Of a stretch of DNA of 56,345 nucleotides, positions 16,197-25,801 are shown in pieces. Source of the DNA: Paenibacillus sp. (GTDB lineage Bacteria > Bacillota > Bacilli > Paenibacillales > Paenibacillaceae). Location: contig JAFWEX010000083.1 of the NCBI GenBank assembly GCA_017512705.1, positions 1 through 56,345 on the forward strand, in the 5' to 3' direction. The translations under genes and the position numbers were made by a program. The notes under the pieces were generated by a model. That model was not told the DNA's origin, made no database searches, and saw only the letters and a list, made by a program, of their open reading frames with translations. Each line of letters starts with the position of its first letter. The stretch's first letter is position 1.

Positions 16197-19112
16197 TTAC
16201 AGCTCTTTACCGAATGAGAAGTCACCCAGTGCGTTGCCGTTTTCGTCGTTAATAGCTTTTGCTGCTTTGTTTTTAGCACCGTCGAATTTAACAGTAGCTA
16301 CTTTACCATCTGTGTTACCAGATACAGTTGCAGTCACAATGATTGTTCTCTTATCTGTGTTGTCAACAGTAGCACCAGTAATTGTTGCAGTTACGCCGCT
16401 ACCTGCATCAACGCTGAACAATCCTTGGATGTAAGCAGGACCGTAGTTGCTATCTGGTTTAAGATTTTCAGAAGCATATACTGTAAATGTAACAGTGTTA
16501 CCTGTTCTAACGATATCTTTCAAAGTTACTGTTGGAGCAATACCGTCTTTTACAGATGCAGTGAACGCTTGAAGTTTGTTACCGAAGCTATCTTGAGTGC
16601 TAGGGTTAGTAGCTTTCAAAGTATAGCCGTTAACATCGTTATTGATTGTGTTATCAGCAAACTTCAGAACAAGCGTTTTGTTAGAATCAGCCATTGTGTA
16701 GCTTGTAGGACGGATTCCGTTCAGATCGAAGTCTCCCAAGTTAACGTTAGACAACGCTGTGTTGAATTTAACTTTTACTTCGTTACGGCTTGTAGCATAT
16801 ACATCGTCAGTTGTCGCGATTACTTCGGAAGAACCAACGTTAGATCCTACAGTGTAGTTACCACTGTTGAAGTATTTACCTTCGGAATCTTTGATGTAGC
16901 TTGCAGATACTTTAGCTTTAGTCCAGTCAGTGATCGCAACGTTATTTGTAACAGCGATTCTAACAGTGTTTGTAGAAATCAATGTGATGTCATTGTTTTC
17001 TTTAGCAATTTGATATGGAGTTCCAACAGGAGTACCGTTGCTATCAACATTTGTTACCATGTATTTAGCTGCATCCAGAGCATTACCATCACCGGAAGTA
17101 GCCAAAGTTTTGTTGAATTGAACATACACGTAACGAACGCCTGCATTCACATCGGACCATACACGTGTCACACTACCGTTTTGAGCAGTGTTAGCGTTCA
17201 ATGTCGCAGTGTAAGGCAACAATACATTACCGATCGTTGCTGTATCAACAACACCGGATACTGTCAATGTGTAAGTAGCATCAGATTTCAAGCTGCTTCC
17301 CAAGTTAACTTTAACAGTTTTAGTGTTTTCAGTGTATTGTGGTGTAATTACTGGGTGACCTTTAGAAGTCAATCCAGACTCAGTTACCACTTTACCTTCT
17401 GCATCTTTAAGAACATAGTTCTCAGCATCTTGTGCAGAAGAAACTTTCAGGGATTTGCTGAATTGAATTTCAGCAATGTAGTTACCATTTTCCATTTTGA
17501 ACTTAGTATCTACAACTGTAGGACGAACTGTATCCAAAGTTGGAGTTACTTTTGTATCAACGTTAGCAGAGTTATTGCTGTAGTCAGATACTGCAGTCAA
17601 GTAAACTGTGTTCTCAGACACATTCAACGGATTGTTGAATTTCAATGTAACTTTTGTGTCGTTGATTTCAATGGATTGTGCAGTGTTGCCTGTAGTGTTA
17701 GCATATGCACTTGATACACTTTTCACAGTCTCATCAAATTCTACAGTGATTTCTTTCAAGTCGTTGGATTTAACGCCAACTACTTTAGGAGCAGCTGTAT
17801 CTTCAGTAGCTGTGAATTTGCTTTCCACTGGAACGATTGCCAGACCGGAGTAGTCTTGTACGCCGCTCACACGCAATGTGTGCTCACCAGCAGTCAGATC
17901 AGTAGTTACAATTGCAACGTTAGGATAAGCGTATTTTACAGAAGCTGCAATTACGTTGTTATCCACACGGAAAGAAGTAGCGTTAACAGTTTCAGGTTTA
18001 ACTGGCTCACTGAAAACTACTTTGAAAGCTTTTGTTCCCAAAGCTTGAACTTCTTTCACTTCTGGAACTGCAACATCAAGTGGAGTAAACTCTACTTTTT
18101 GTGTGAAAGTTTTTGTTGCATCAGCGTTTTTAACATTGTTGATTTGAAGACTAGTGGATCTTTGGTTAGTCAAAGAAGTGTTACCTTCAGCTACCAACAA
18201 AGTTACAGTAGTTTTGTCATCGGACAATGTAGCGCTTTTGAAAGTCAATCCGCTAATTACATAGTTATTAGTGCTTTCAGCAGAGTTAGGATCTACAGTA
18301 CCATCAAACTTAACTGTGATTTCTTTCAAGTTTGTAGCAGATACAGAAGCTACAGCTTGAGCTACAGTTGTTTTATAAGTAACTTTTTCAGTGAAGTTTT
18401 TCTCTTTGTAAGTGAATTTAACTTCAGTTTCTTTGTTAGCTTCCAGAGCTTTGTCCAGAGTCACTTTTACGGACTCGCCATCGCTCATTTTGAAAGTAAC
18501 AACTTTACCAGCTTCAGTTACTTCGTAAGAAGAAACTTTCAAGCTTTGCTCTTGATCAATTGCGTAAGCAGCGCCTACAAGCAATTCACGGGAAGCGTTA
18601 GCTGAGAAGTTAGTGTTTGCGTCAACCAAACCAGCGTTGATTGCTGCTTGCACATAACCTTTAGCCCATGCTGGAGCACTGTTGTTAGTTTCAGCTGGGA
18701 TTTCCAGTTCAAGTGCACGAGTCAGGATTGTAGCCATTTCAGCTACAGTAACTTTACCGTTGAAGTCGAAGATTTTCTTTTCAACGTTTTTACCTTCCAT
18801 AATGCCCGCAGCAGTTACTGCTTCGATGTAAGGAGCAGCCCAGTTTTTAGCATTGTAGTTTTTGTCTGTGTAAGAAAACACACCAGTGATTTCTTTAAGA
18901 CCCAACAATTTAGTGATAACTTTAGCGAACTCAGCGCGAGTCATCTCTTTGTTCAGACCAGCTGTTCCATCTGGATAGCCGTTGAATACACCTTTAGCTT
19001 TCAATGCATCAAACTGTTGTTGTGGTGAAACTGCAGTATCACCGAATGCTACAGAAGCAAACATTGAGAATGCCATTGCTGTAGACAATGCTACGGATAA
19101 AATTTTCTTCAT
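16197..19112 (-). CDS. Probable main S-layer protein with three N-terminal SLH domains
   Basis: 971 residues from the ATG at 19112 (MKKILSVALSTAMAFSMFA), with AAGGAGGAG upstream. A signal peptide of about 24 residues is followed by three SLH domains (about residues 28-190: FDALKAKGVFNGYPDGTAGL with MTRAEFAKVITKLLGL, then WAAPYIEAVTAAGIMEGKNV, then WAKGYVQAAINAGLVDANTN). The rest is a series of Ig-like units, each with a variant of NLKEITVKFDGTV. High Thr, Val, Asn and Lys content, biased codon use, a strong terminator and two upstream ribosome binding sites fit a very highly expressed surface lattice protein. Its SLH domains are expected to bind the pyruvylated polymer that CsaB modifies. An in-frame extension to 19184 or 19196 is possible. 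Confidence 0.92.
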   Translation of the reverse strand: MKKILSVALSTAMAFSMFASVAFGDTAVSPQQQFDALKAKGVFNGYPDGTAGLNKEMTRAEFAKVITKLLGLKEITGVFSYTDKNYNAKNWAAPYIEAVTAAGIMEGKNVEKKIFDFNGKVTVAEMATILTRALELEIPAETNNSAPAWAKGYVQAAINAGLVDANTNFSANASRELLVGAAYAIDQEQSLKVSSYEVTEAGKVVTFKMSDGESVKVTLDKALEANKETEVKFTYKEKNFTEKVTYKTTVAQAVASVSATNLKEITVKFDGTVDPNSAESTNNYVISGLTFKSATLSDDKTTVTLLVAEGNTSLTNQRSTSLQINNVKNADATKTFTQKVEFTPLDVAVPEVKEVQALGTKAFKVVFSEPVKPETVNATSFRVDNNVIAASVKYAYPNVAIVTTDLTAGEHTLRVSGVQDYSGLAIVPVESKFTATEDTAAPKVVGVKSNDLKEITVEFDETVKSVSSAYANTTGNTAQSIEINDTKVTLKFNNPLNVSENTVYLTAVSDYSNNSANVDTKVTPTLDTVRPTVVDTKFKMENGNYIAEIQFSKSLKVSSAQDAENYVLKDAEGKVVTESGLTSKGHPVITPQYTENTKTVKVNLGSSLKSDATYTLTVSGVVDTATIGNVLLPYTATLNANTAQNGSVTRVWSDVNAGVRYVYVQFNKTLATSGDGNALDAAKYMVTNVDSNGTPVGTPYQIAKENNDITLISTNTVRIAVTNNVAITDWTKAKVSASYIKDSEGKYFNSGNYTVGSNVGSSEVIATTDDVYATSRNEVKVKFNTALSNVNLGDFDLNGIRPTSYTMADSNKTLVLKFADNTINNDVNGYTLKATNPSTQDSFGNKLQAFTASVKDGIAPTVTLKDIVRTGNTVTFTVYASENLKPDSNYGPAYIQGLFSVDAGSGVTATITGATVDNTDKRTIIVTATVSGNTDGKVATVKFDGAKNKAAKAINDENGNALGDFSFGKEL

Positions 19113-19205
19113 AACCTTTTTTTCTCCTCCTTGGGTGTTCATAACATTTGAATTTTCTTTAATAGGGTCGCTCGTGTTCCTCATATATTGTTGCACCCCC
19201 TTTCC
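19113..19205 (-). promoter_or_regulatory. Tandem in-frame translation start region of the S-layer gene
   Basis: Minus strand: AAAGGGGG stands 11 nt before an ATG at 19184 (and overlaps a GTG at 19196). Both are in frame with the ATG at 19112, which has its own AAGGAGGAG. Translation from 19184 would add 24 hydrophilic residues (starting MRNTSDPIKENSNV) in front of the signal peptide. Confidence 0.6.
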
Positions 19206-19320
19206 AGAGTTCTGAGCAAGTTAATATAAATGATGTCTGTGAGCATATCACAGAAACTTGTAACCGTCTAAAAAAATCGGATCACACGTAAATAGAGTAG
19301 TTTCCTAATCCTACCTACGT

Positions 19321-19349
19321 ATTATACAATGGGTCTCTCAAGTCGTAAA
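19321..19349 (-). promoter_or_regulatory. Putative sigma-A promoter of the S-layer gene
   Basis: Minus strand: TTTACG, 17-nt spacer, perfect TATAAT. A start near 19314 would give an untranslated leader of about 130 nt to the first ribosome binding site and 200 nt to the second. Further promoters may lie in the AT-rich stretch 19350-19640, where I see no gene. Confidence 0.5.
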
Positions 19350-19642
19350 GCAATTTTTTCTAATAAATAGACAAGATTCTTCACGAGGTCATTCTTGGTA
19401 AGTTCCCCAATGTTTTTGACTCTACATCTTAAACGCAATAGATTTCAAAAAGTTGCGCATTACGCAAAAAAAGTTTTGAAATTATTTTTATGTTGATACA
19501 TTGCGGGTTCTGATACCATTCGAAACATGTCAAAGACTTGATATAACAGCATTTTTGAGAACCACGTGTAGATTAGAATTGAGTTGCAACGTTTATTAAT
19601 ACCCTAACTTAAGGCGCATGAAGCGACAAAATCTTCTAAAAC

Positions 19643-19677
19643 AAAAATAAAAAAGCACCCCTTTTAGAGGATGCTTT
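19643..19677 (-). terminator. Terminator of the 19698-20039 gene
   Basis: Minus strand: stem AGCATCCTC / GGGGTGCT (with G-T pairs), AAAA loop, then a run of six T and further T-rich sequence. Confidence 0.8.
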
Positions 19678-19697
19678 TCATTACTCTTATACTTGTC

Positions 19698-20039
19698 CTA
19701 GCGAATTTTCATCGCAAGTTCGATAATCTGCGCACGCATATTCGGATCAGAATTCAGTTTCAGATACATATCATCAATCGCCAATCTATTCTCCCGGTAA
19801 GTCTTCTCATGCTTCATTGTCGTATGAGACCATTCAATCAATTCATTCTCTGCCAGAACAAGATTATTATACGCATCATGGAAGCCGGTTGTCTGTACAA
19901 GCCCCTCCATTACTTCCTGAGAGATCTCCTGTGTTTTACGTGTATCTTCCAACTTCTTCTCCAGAATGACTGCTTGCTTCTCAAACTGTGTCTTTGCCTT
20001 CATGTAGCCCAACTGGGCTTTGGAATAAATCGGTTTCAT
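19698..20039 (-). CDS. Small helical cytoplasmic protein of unknown function
   Basis: 113 residues, charged and almost entirely helical by composition, with a likely coiled coil at about 8-50 (KAKTQFEKQAVILEKKLEDT). There is no signal peptide or membrane segment. GAGGGTG precedes the ATG, a good promoter lies at 20080-20108 and a terminator follows, so it is an independent unit between two S-layer-type genes. I do not recognise the family. The context gives no secure role; a link to surface-protein export would be speculation. Confidence 0.8.
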   Translation of the reverse strand: MKPIYSKAQLGYMKAKTQFEKQAVILEKKLEDTRKTQEISQEVMEGLVQTTGFHDAYNNLVLAENELIEWSHTTMKHEKTYRENRLAIDDMYLKLNSDPNMRAQIIELAMKIR

Positions 20040-20079
20040 TAGCTAACTTCACCCTCTAGATCATTGTGTATTTACCGTT

Positions 20080-20108
20080 ATTGTATCTTAAACTCTAGCA
20101 AATTACAA
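20080..20108 (-). promoter_or_regulatory. Putative sigma-A promoter for the 113-aa protein
   Basis: Minus strand: TTGTAA, 17-nt spacer, TACAAT; predicted start about 35 nt before the ATG at 20039. Confidence 0.6.
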
Positions 20109-20178
20109 AAATAGTTATTGGTAAAAAAAAGATACCTACTATTATAAAAGGTTCTTTTCCCACTTCCTTTACAGGCAT

Positions 20179-20216
20179 AAAAAGAGACCTGCCCCTGAAG
20201 TTCAAGGCGCAGGTCT
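20179..20216 (-). terminator. Terminator of the 20245-24132 SLH gene
   Basis: Minus strand: AGACCTGC, 16-nt loop, GCAGGTCT, CTTTTT; 29 bp after the stop codon. Confidence 0.88.
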
Positions 20217-20244
20217 TACTACACTTATGAGTCGATATAGAGAA

Positions 20245-23200
20245 CTAACTCAAATTCTTAGGGAATAACTTGGTGGTCTTCTTAAGCAATTCAACTGCGA
20301 TTTTAGCTGCTTCTGCCCGTGTCAAATTACCTTTAGGATTAAACTGCACTAGAGGCTTCTTAGCGCCAGCAATAGTCACTGGGCTTCCTTGCATGATCTT
20401 GGCTTTATTAACAGCCTCAATAGCTGGACGTGCATAGAAATCAATGGATGCCGCATCCATAAATGATTTGCCCAGATTTGCAGACAATTTATCATTATTT
20501 GCGGATAGCTTCAGACTCATCGCTCTCGCAATCATAACCGCAGCCTGTTCACGTGTTACTCTTTGGTCTGCCCCAAAGAACCCATCACTAAGGCCTTGTA
20601 CAATACCTGCACGTGCAGCTGTCTCAATGGAAGCATAGTCCCATGTGGATGATTGTGCACCAGGCACGATATCATAGAACGTCTGCTTATTATCATAATT
20701 TAGAGGCAAGCTCAGTCCTTTGACAAGTAATGTAGCGAACTCTCCACGAGTGGTTTGGTCATCTGCACCAAATTCATTAAATCGAATGCTGTTCATTACC
20801 CCCTTGGAGTACAATGCATTAAGCAAGTTTCTACCCCACGGGTGATTTGTCACATCCGAGTACCCTTTACTCTGTTTCATAACCTTATAGTATCCAAATT
20901 CGTCGAAAGGAACACTAATCGTATGTTTCTTCGTATCCACTTCTCCACCAATATTTTGCCACACACCTTTGTCAGTGTAACGGAAAACAGTGATGGTTGA
21001 GCCAACCTCATCTACGATATTTGAATCATAAGTTAACTTCAATGTTCCCCGTTGAGAAGGTACAAGTTTACGTTCTGCTTGATACTGGGTAAAGTTCCCT
21101 TCAATAGAGTAGGGAGCCAGACCATTCGTCCCTGGCTTGTAGCCTGTAGATCCCTGATCACCCAGTTCACCAACCCCACCGTTAATCCAGTAGATATCAG
21201 ATACTGGTGAGAAGTTACTTGTATTCAACGTAGAGTTGAAGTACAGCACCAATGTATCAGGAATAATAATAGTACTTAATCCACCTTCAGTACGGGAATC
21301 CGGGTTCACATTAATAATATTGCCGTAATCATTTCTTCTTTCTACTACTCCATCTTTAGGATCAGCGATACCAAACAGAAGTTTGTTTTCTGGGTAGAAT
21401 TTCACTACACCACTTCCTACTTGTGAGGAGGACTGCAGAATAGTGCCTTTAGGGAAACTCAATTCGAGTTGTTTATTAAACACGCTATATTTGTTAGCTG
21501 GTCCTGGCGCCATGAACTGACTGTCCACTTCTACCGTCCCTGTGTAAAATACATTAATCACATCGTTAATGGTATTACCTTCGCGAACAACCTGAATTTT
21601 AATCGCGTTGTTTTTATTCGGTTTCAGCCCTACATAATCGTACACAAAACGATCCTTTAAATCTGTCCGTTTCACAGCAGGCTTTTTATCAATAATGACT
21701 TGAGATGCACCTTCAGCTTCAATATCGAAGCGGACAAAGTTCTTATTCACTACGATTTTATCGCCTACGGTTGGTTGAGGTGCTAGAATCCGATATGAAG
21801 AAGGTTCACGTACAATTTCTAGACGCTGAGTTGTTCTCGCACCAGTGCTATTAATAAGCTCAAGTGTGTATACATGACTACCTGGTGCATCAAATTTCAG
21901 ATCTTGAACCCGAATTATGAATTCATCTTCATTACCAGCAAAGTCGTATTTGTACCCACTTTGAGGATCACTTGCAGTACCGTTTGTTTCACTGCCTTTT
22001 GCTGGAGGATTATAAGTTAGAATAACTTTTGATCCAAAGTACAGGTTCACGATTTGTGCACCGCCGCCTTTGAATACTAGATCATACTCTTGTTCACTCG
22101 TTACATAACGATCCGTTTGAAATGCAAAATCAGGAGTCACCGAGAAAATTCTAGACATTTGATCTGCTGTGTAGTTTTTTACTTCTTTCTCACTAAACGC
22201 CTGACGCTGGTTGGTTGGAATAAGCGTAGGCATGAAGCGATCAATGTTGGATACGTTAGTATCCAGAATATATATCCGCAATTCCTTGCGAATTTCCTTA
22301 GTTCCGCCGCTTGCATCTTTATCCGTACCCGTCAAAACAATCGTGTTTTCACCGAATACTAATGGACCATCTTTTTTAATCTCAAATGACAATTTGAACG
22401 CGCCCGTGCTTTTCGTGATCCAGCTAGTATCTCCTGGTTTTTGATCCACACCATTAACAAATACCTGCGCATTAAACATGGAGTTGTTCAGATCAGTAAA
22501 CCCGATATACTGACCATCTACGTCCAAGTTATGCGTAGTACGAGAATCGAACGAATAGGTTTGTCCATCAAAAAGGTTGGACACATAAATATAACTTTTT
22601 GATACAAAGGAAATATTCGCGTTAAACGAAGAAGATGCATTGTTGTACTTAAATCGCACCTGCTGTTGGCCGCTTGCAAAATTAGTTACATGGTAGACTT
22701 GCTCATTTGCGCCAATAGTAGTGGTAGGTGTCACAGGAACTATTGACAATGGGTTGGTACCCAGTGGCAAGTAGTGAGCTTCCAGCGTAGTGGTTGGCGC
22801 TTTGTTCGCAGCAACTAAGATATAAAAACTATCTTTGTCTACCTGGCTGTTATTCAAAGGAACTTTAGAGCTGAACGTATTATTCTTATAATCAGGTAGT
22901 AAGTACATATTCGTAATTACGGTATCTCCAGGCAGGTACTTGAATACTCCATTGTAAGCAGCACTAAATGTACCATAGGTCAGGACGAGATTGGCAGCTT
23001 GATCGTTTTTAATACCGTTAGGATCAGTTTGCAAATTGTAATTGTCCGTTGTGAACGTCACTAGTCGGTAAGCAGGAGTGACACCATCGTTTCCAGCCAC
23101 GACCGTATTACTTAAAACTGTAAAGTTCACAGCCGTCGTGTTAATTGTCATTTGGGCTGTGGTTGCAAAATCTTGATTGCTTGCATTATATGGCAGCAAA

Positions 23201-24132
23201 ACTTCACCATTTAAAAAAGCTGTGCCTGCCGGATTACCCGGAGTGGATACAGTTTGAGTAGAACCGAGAAGTGACTTGGTTTCTGTATCACTTACGACAT
23301 CCAATTTTGAAAAGGGTTGATTGGTGTCAAAATAATATACTGAACGCTCAATATTGATCGTATCGGATGCATTCGTAATCGAGAATTTCAGATTATTCAA
23401 ACCGGAAGAAAGGTTCATCTGTGGAGTAAAGAATGTTCCATCCTCAAGTAAGGATGACAGAAGAGCTGTCCCACCATTAACAGAAACGGTTACTTTTGTA
23501 GCATTCTGTGCTTTACCTTGAACAGCAACCGCTTGAGTGTTAACTACAACTTGAGCTCCTTCGTTCAAATTAAAAGCATTGTTTCCCGAAAACACTTTTA
23601 AATCTTCTACGAAAGGCACCTTATCATAAAGAACATAGAATGTATCTGATCTTTCAACATTCCCTTGATTACCATAGAATGTGATCTTGTTAAAGCCTGA
23701 GAACAGATTAAGATTAGTTGCAGTGAACTTGTTACTTGCATTTGCGTCTGTTGTCACAGCCCCTGAGGTGAAATGAGTATCGTCCGTTATCCATCTTACC
23801 TGACCTTGATTACCTACAGCTTCAGAACTTAATTGTTCCACCTTTACTCGCATTGTATCTTTGGAAACATAGGAAAAGGTCCCCGTAATAGTCAAGTTAG
23901 GACTTGTTGTCATATAGACATTGCCACGAGAAATTTGTGTACTATTCGCCGTGCTTGGCTCTGTAGAGAGCAACGATGTATCGCTTATGCTTTTCAAATC
24001 TGGAATAAAGTAAGTCGCAGGAGCCTGTGATGCGGCTGACGCAACGTTACTACCGAACAAGCCAGGTGGAAATAACGAAAAGATCATGGCTGTTAATACA
24101 AGCCATATTAAAGGTCTCTTCTTTAGAGTCAT
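20245..24132 (-). CDS. Very large SLH surface protein with three C-terminal SLH domains
   Basis: 1295 residues. A signal peptide (about 1-33, MTLKKRPLIWLVLTAMIFSL...ASA) is followed by about 1050 residues of beta-rich, Ig-like sequence with repeated YVLYDKVPFVEDLKVFSGN and IYILDTNVSNIDRF-type strands. The three C-terminal SLH domains (about 1100-1290) contain HPWGRNLLNALYSKGVMNSI with TTRGEFATLLVKGLSL, then DYASIETAARAGIVQGLSDG with TREQAAVMIARAMSL, then FYARPAIEAVNKAKIMQGSP with LTRAEAAKIAVELLK. It should be displayed on the wall through pyruvylated polymer. The ribosome binding site (GAGGAG) is 12 nt from the ATG. The gene lies directly downstream of tagO but each has its own terminator. 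No catalytic motif was recognised. Confidence 0.92.
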   Translation of the reverse strand: MTLKKRPLIWLVLTAMIFSLFPPGLFGSNVASAASQAPATYFIPDLKSISDTSLLSTEPSTANSTQISRGNVYMTTSPNLTITGTFSYVSKDTMRVKVEQLSSEAVGNQGQVRWITDDTHFTSGAVTTDANASNKFTATNLNLFSGFNKITFYGNQGNVERSDTFYVLYDKVPFVEDLKVFSGNNAFNLNEGAQVVVNTQAVAVQGKAQNATKVTVSVNGGTALLSSLLEDGTFFTPQMNLSSGLNNLKFSITNASDTINIERSVYYFDTNQPFSKLDVVSDTETKSLLGSTQTVSTPGNPAGTAFLNGEVLLPYNASNQDFATTAQMTINTTAVNFTVLSNTVVAGNDGVTPAYRLVTFTTDNYNLQTDPNGIKNDQAANLVLTYGTFSAAYNGVFKYLPGDTVITNMYLLPDYKNNTFSSKVPLNNSQVDKDSFYILVAANKAPTTTLEAHYLPLGTNPLSIVPVTPTTTIGANEQVYHVTNFASGQQQVRFKYNNASSSFNANISFVSKSYIYVSNLFDGQTYSFDSRTTHNLDVDGQYIGFTDLNNSMFNAQVFVNGVDQKPGDTSWITKSTGAFKLSFEIKKDGPLVFGENTIVLTGTDKDASGGTKEIRKELRIYILDTNVSNIDRFMPTLIPTNQRQAFSEKEVKNYTADQMSRIFSVTPDFAFQTDRYVTSEQEYDLVFKGGGAQIVNLYFGSKVILTYNPPAKGSETNGTASDPQSGYKYDFAGNEDEFIIRVQDLKFDAPGSHVYTLELINSTGARTTQRLEIVREPSSYRILAPQPTVGDKIVVNKNFVRFDIEAEGASQVIIDKKPAVKRTDLKDRFVYDYVGLKPNKNNAIKIQVVREGNTINDVINVFYTGTVEVDSQFMAPGPANKYSVFNKQLELSFPKGTILQSSSQVGSGVVKFYPENKLLFGIADPKDGVVERRNDYGNIINVNPDSRTEGGLSTIIIPDTLVLYFNSTLNTSNFSPVSDIYWINGGVGELGDQGSTGYKPGTNGLAPYSIEGNFTQYQAERKLVPSQRGTLKLTYDSNIVDEVGSTITVFRYTDKGVWQNIGGEVDTKKHTISVPFDEFGYYKVMKQSKGYSDVTNHPWGRNLLNALYSKGVMNSIRFNEFGADDQTTRGEFATLLVKGLSLPLNYDNKQTFYDIVPGAQSSTWDYASIETAARAGIVQGLSDGFFGADQRVTREQAAVMIARAMSLKLSANNDKLSANLGKSFMDAASIDFYARPAIEAVNKAKIMQGSPVTIAGAKKPLVQFNPKGNLTRAEAAKIAVELLKKTTKLFPKNLS

Positions 24133-24218
24133 AAAATTTCATCTCTCCTCTTTTTAAGTCAGTTAACTTTATTTATCGGCGGTGAGGTTCCAATTATTTA
24201 GTAAAATACTTAAAATAA

Positions 24219-24250
24219 ACAAAAAACCTTATCCGCAAACGGGATAAGGT
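24219..24250 (-). terminator. tagO terminator
   Basis: Minus strand: ACCTTATCC, CGTTTGC loop, GGATAAGGT, TTTTTTG; 9-bp perfect stem, 48 bp after tagO. Confidence 0.92.
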
Positions 24251-24297
24251 CAGGGTCAGAAATGATATTATGAATAGCAGAAATCAATATAATCTAT

Positions 24298-25425
24298 TTA
24301 AGATTTGGATCGGGTTTGCGGGTTAAGCTTCACGCGCATACGCATTAAAAAGTTGATAACTGGTTTCTTGGTTTTGCTAACAAGTCCGATAACCTCCGCA
24401 CCCACCTGCAGGAAGAACATCATGATACAGATTACTACAAATGTCACCCAGTTAGCTTCGAACATCGCTGCCGATGACTGTATTATAGCCAGCACGCCGA
24501 AAAATGCAGCAATACCGTAAATGATCAACACCGTCTGACGATGACTGAAACCAAGTTCACGCAGACAGTGATGCAGATGTCCTTTGTCCGGTGAGAAGAT
24601 AGGCTTCCGTTGCACCGCACGACGAATAATAGCAAACAATGTGTCCGAGAGTGGTACTCCGATAATGATCAGCGGTGTAATAAAAGAAACAACTGCGATT
24701 TGTTTAAATCCGAGCATAGAAAGCATCGCCAGAGAGAACCCGAGGAATAACGAACCGGTATCCCCCATGAAGATCTTGGCTGGATGGAAGTTAAAGAACA
24801 AAAATCCGATAATGCTGCCGAGCAGCACCAAGCACATCAAAGCAATCATCGTATTGCCCATTAAGAAAGACATCACTGCAATGGTACCAATGGCAATACC
24901 AGACACACCAGCAGCCAGGCCATCTAGTCCATCAATCAGGTTGATGGCATTGGTTACCCCAACAATCCACAGAATAGTTAACGGGATGGATACCCAAGAC
25001 TCAAGTGAAGAATAGGCATCCTGAAACGGAATGTTGACAAAGTCTACACGGATGTTAAATCCAAAGACAACTACAGCCGCAGCCACAATTTGTCCGAGCA
25101 ACTTTACCTTAGCTGACAGTTCAAACCGATCATCAAGTGCACCAATTAATACTATAATCGTACCCCCGATTAGAAATGCACTAACAAAACTCATATCCCT
25201 CGCTGTAAACCAGGCAGATACAAACGGAAGCAATGCTGCAACCGTAATGATGAAAGCTAAAAATATTCCTAGACCGCCAAGACGCGGCATAATTCGAGTA
25301 TGCACTTTACGTGCATTCGGTGTATCCATAGCACCAATACGGACAGCGAACTTTTTAACAAGCGGTGTAAGAGCTAAAGCAAGTCCCATCGACACGATAA
25401 ATCCAATGATAAAGATCGCTATCAT
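24298..25425 (-). CDS. tagO: Undecaprenyl-phosphate GlcNAc-1-phosphate transferase (TagO/WecA family)
   Basis: 375 residues with about 10-11 hydrophobic segments. It transfers GlcNAc-1-phosphate to undecaprenyl phosphate, the first lipid-linked step for teichoic acid or secondary cell wall polymer. Visible family motifs: DTPNARKVHTRIMPRLGG near the N-terminus, the Asp pair in GALDDRFELSAKVK, NLIDGLDGLAAG, the catalytic FFNFHPAKIFMGDTGS, and the cytoplasmic PDKGHLHHCLRELGFSHRQ. It provides the substrate for TagA encoded upstream. The ATG has GGGGG about 12 nt before it; a TATAAT at 25462-25467 could be its -10 but the -35 is poor. A dispersed repeat (25540-25650) lies in the 375-bp gap to tagA. 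Confidence 0.93.
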   Translation of the reverse strand: MIAIFIIGFIVSMGLALALTPLVKKFAVRIGAMDTPNARKVHTRIMPRLGGLGIFLAFIITVAALLPFVSAWFTARDMSFVSAFLIGGTIIVLIGALDDRFELSAKVKLLGQIVAAAVVVFGFNIRVDFVNIPFQDAYSSLESWVSIPLTILWIVGVTNAINLIDGLDGLAAGVSGIAIGTIAVMSFLMGNTMIALMCLVLLGSIIGFLFFNFHPAKIFMGDTGSLFLGFSLAMLSMLGFKQIAVVSFITPLIIIGVPLSDTLFAIIRRAVQRKPIFSPDKGHLHHCLRELGFSHRQTVLIIYGIAAFFGVLAIIQSSAAMFEANWVTFVVICIMMFFLQVGAEVIGLVSKTKKPVINFLMRMRVKLNPQTRSKS

Positions 25426-25539
25426 TTGAACATTCGACCCCCAATTTTAGTACCGAAAAAAATTATAAATCCCCTAATCTCTTTTTCTATATATAAAAAA
25501 CATGTTTGTCACTGTTGATGAAAATCCAATGTTGCACTT

Positions 25540-25650
25540 TTAACGGAGAGGGCAGTGATAACCTGTAGAAGCGCAGCGTTCGCATTTATCACCGAATTTC
25601 ATCCTTGAAAAAGGATAAATTGAGATTTGGGTATACGGGCGAGCGAAAGG
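25540..25650 (+). repeat. Dispersed structured repeat, copy C
   Basis: Aligns in this orientation with four other copies in the window. It contains the core AGCGTTCGC (in GAAGCGCAGCGTTCGC), then TTATCACCGAATTTC, an inner hairpin ATCCTT-GAAA-AAGGAT, and GAGATTTGGG closing an outer stem. It lies in the 375-bp gap between tagA and tagO, which otherwise holds no gene that I can see. Confidence 0.75.
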
Positions 25651-25801
25651 TTTATTCTGACATCGGAGTGTCTAGTGCATCTAATATAATTTCAAGGGAG
25701 CGGCACACACCCAATCCGCAATGAATTATACGCTCATCACATCCGAAAAGCTATCATCAATTTCTAGCAAAAACAAGCATTTATCTCGCAATTACCTGTA
25801 T

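Noticed and set aside
16425-18605. Long plus-strand open frames (429 and 249 codons) opposite the S-layer gene
   Set aside because: They arise from the biased codon use of the highly expressed gene on the other strand, are rich in Ser, Cys and Phe, and have no ribosome binding sites or known motifs.
25540-25650. Cis-regulatory RNA leader of tagO
   Set aside because: It is one of five dispersed copies found in both orientations and in gene 3' regions, so a gene-specific leader is unlikely.
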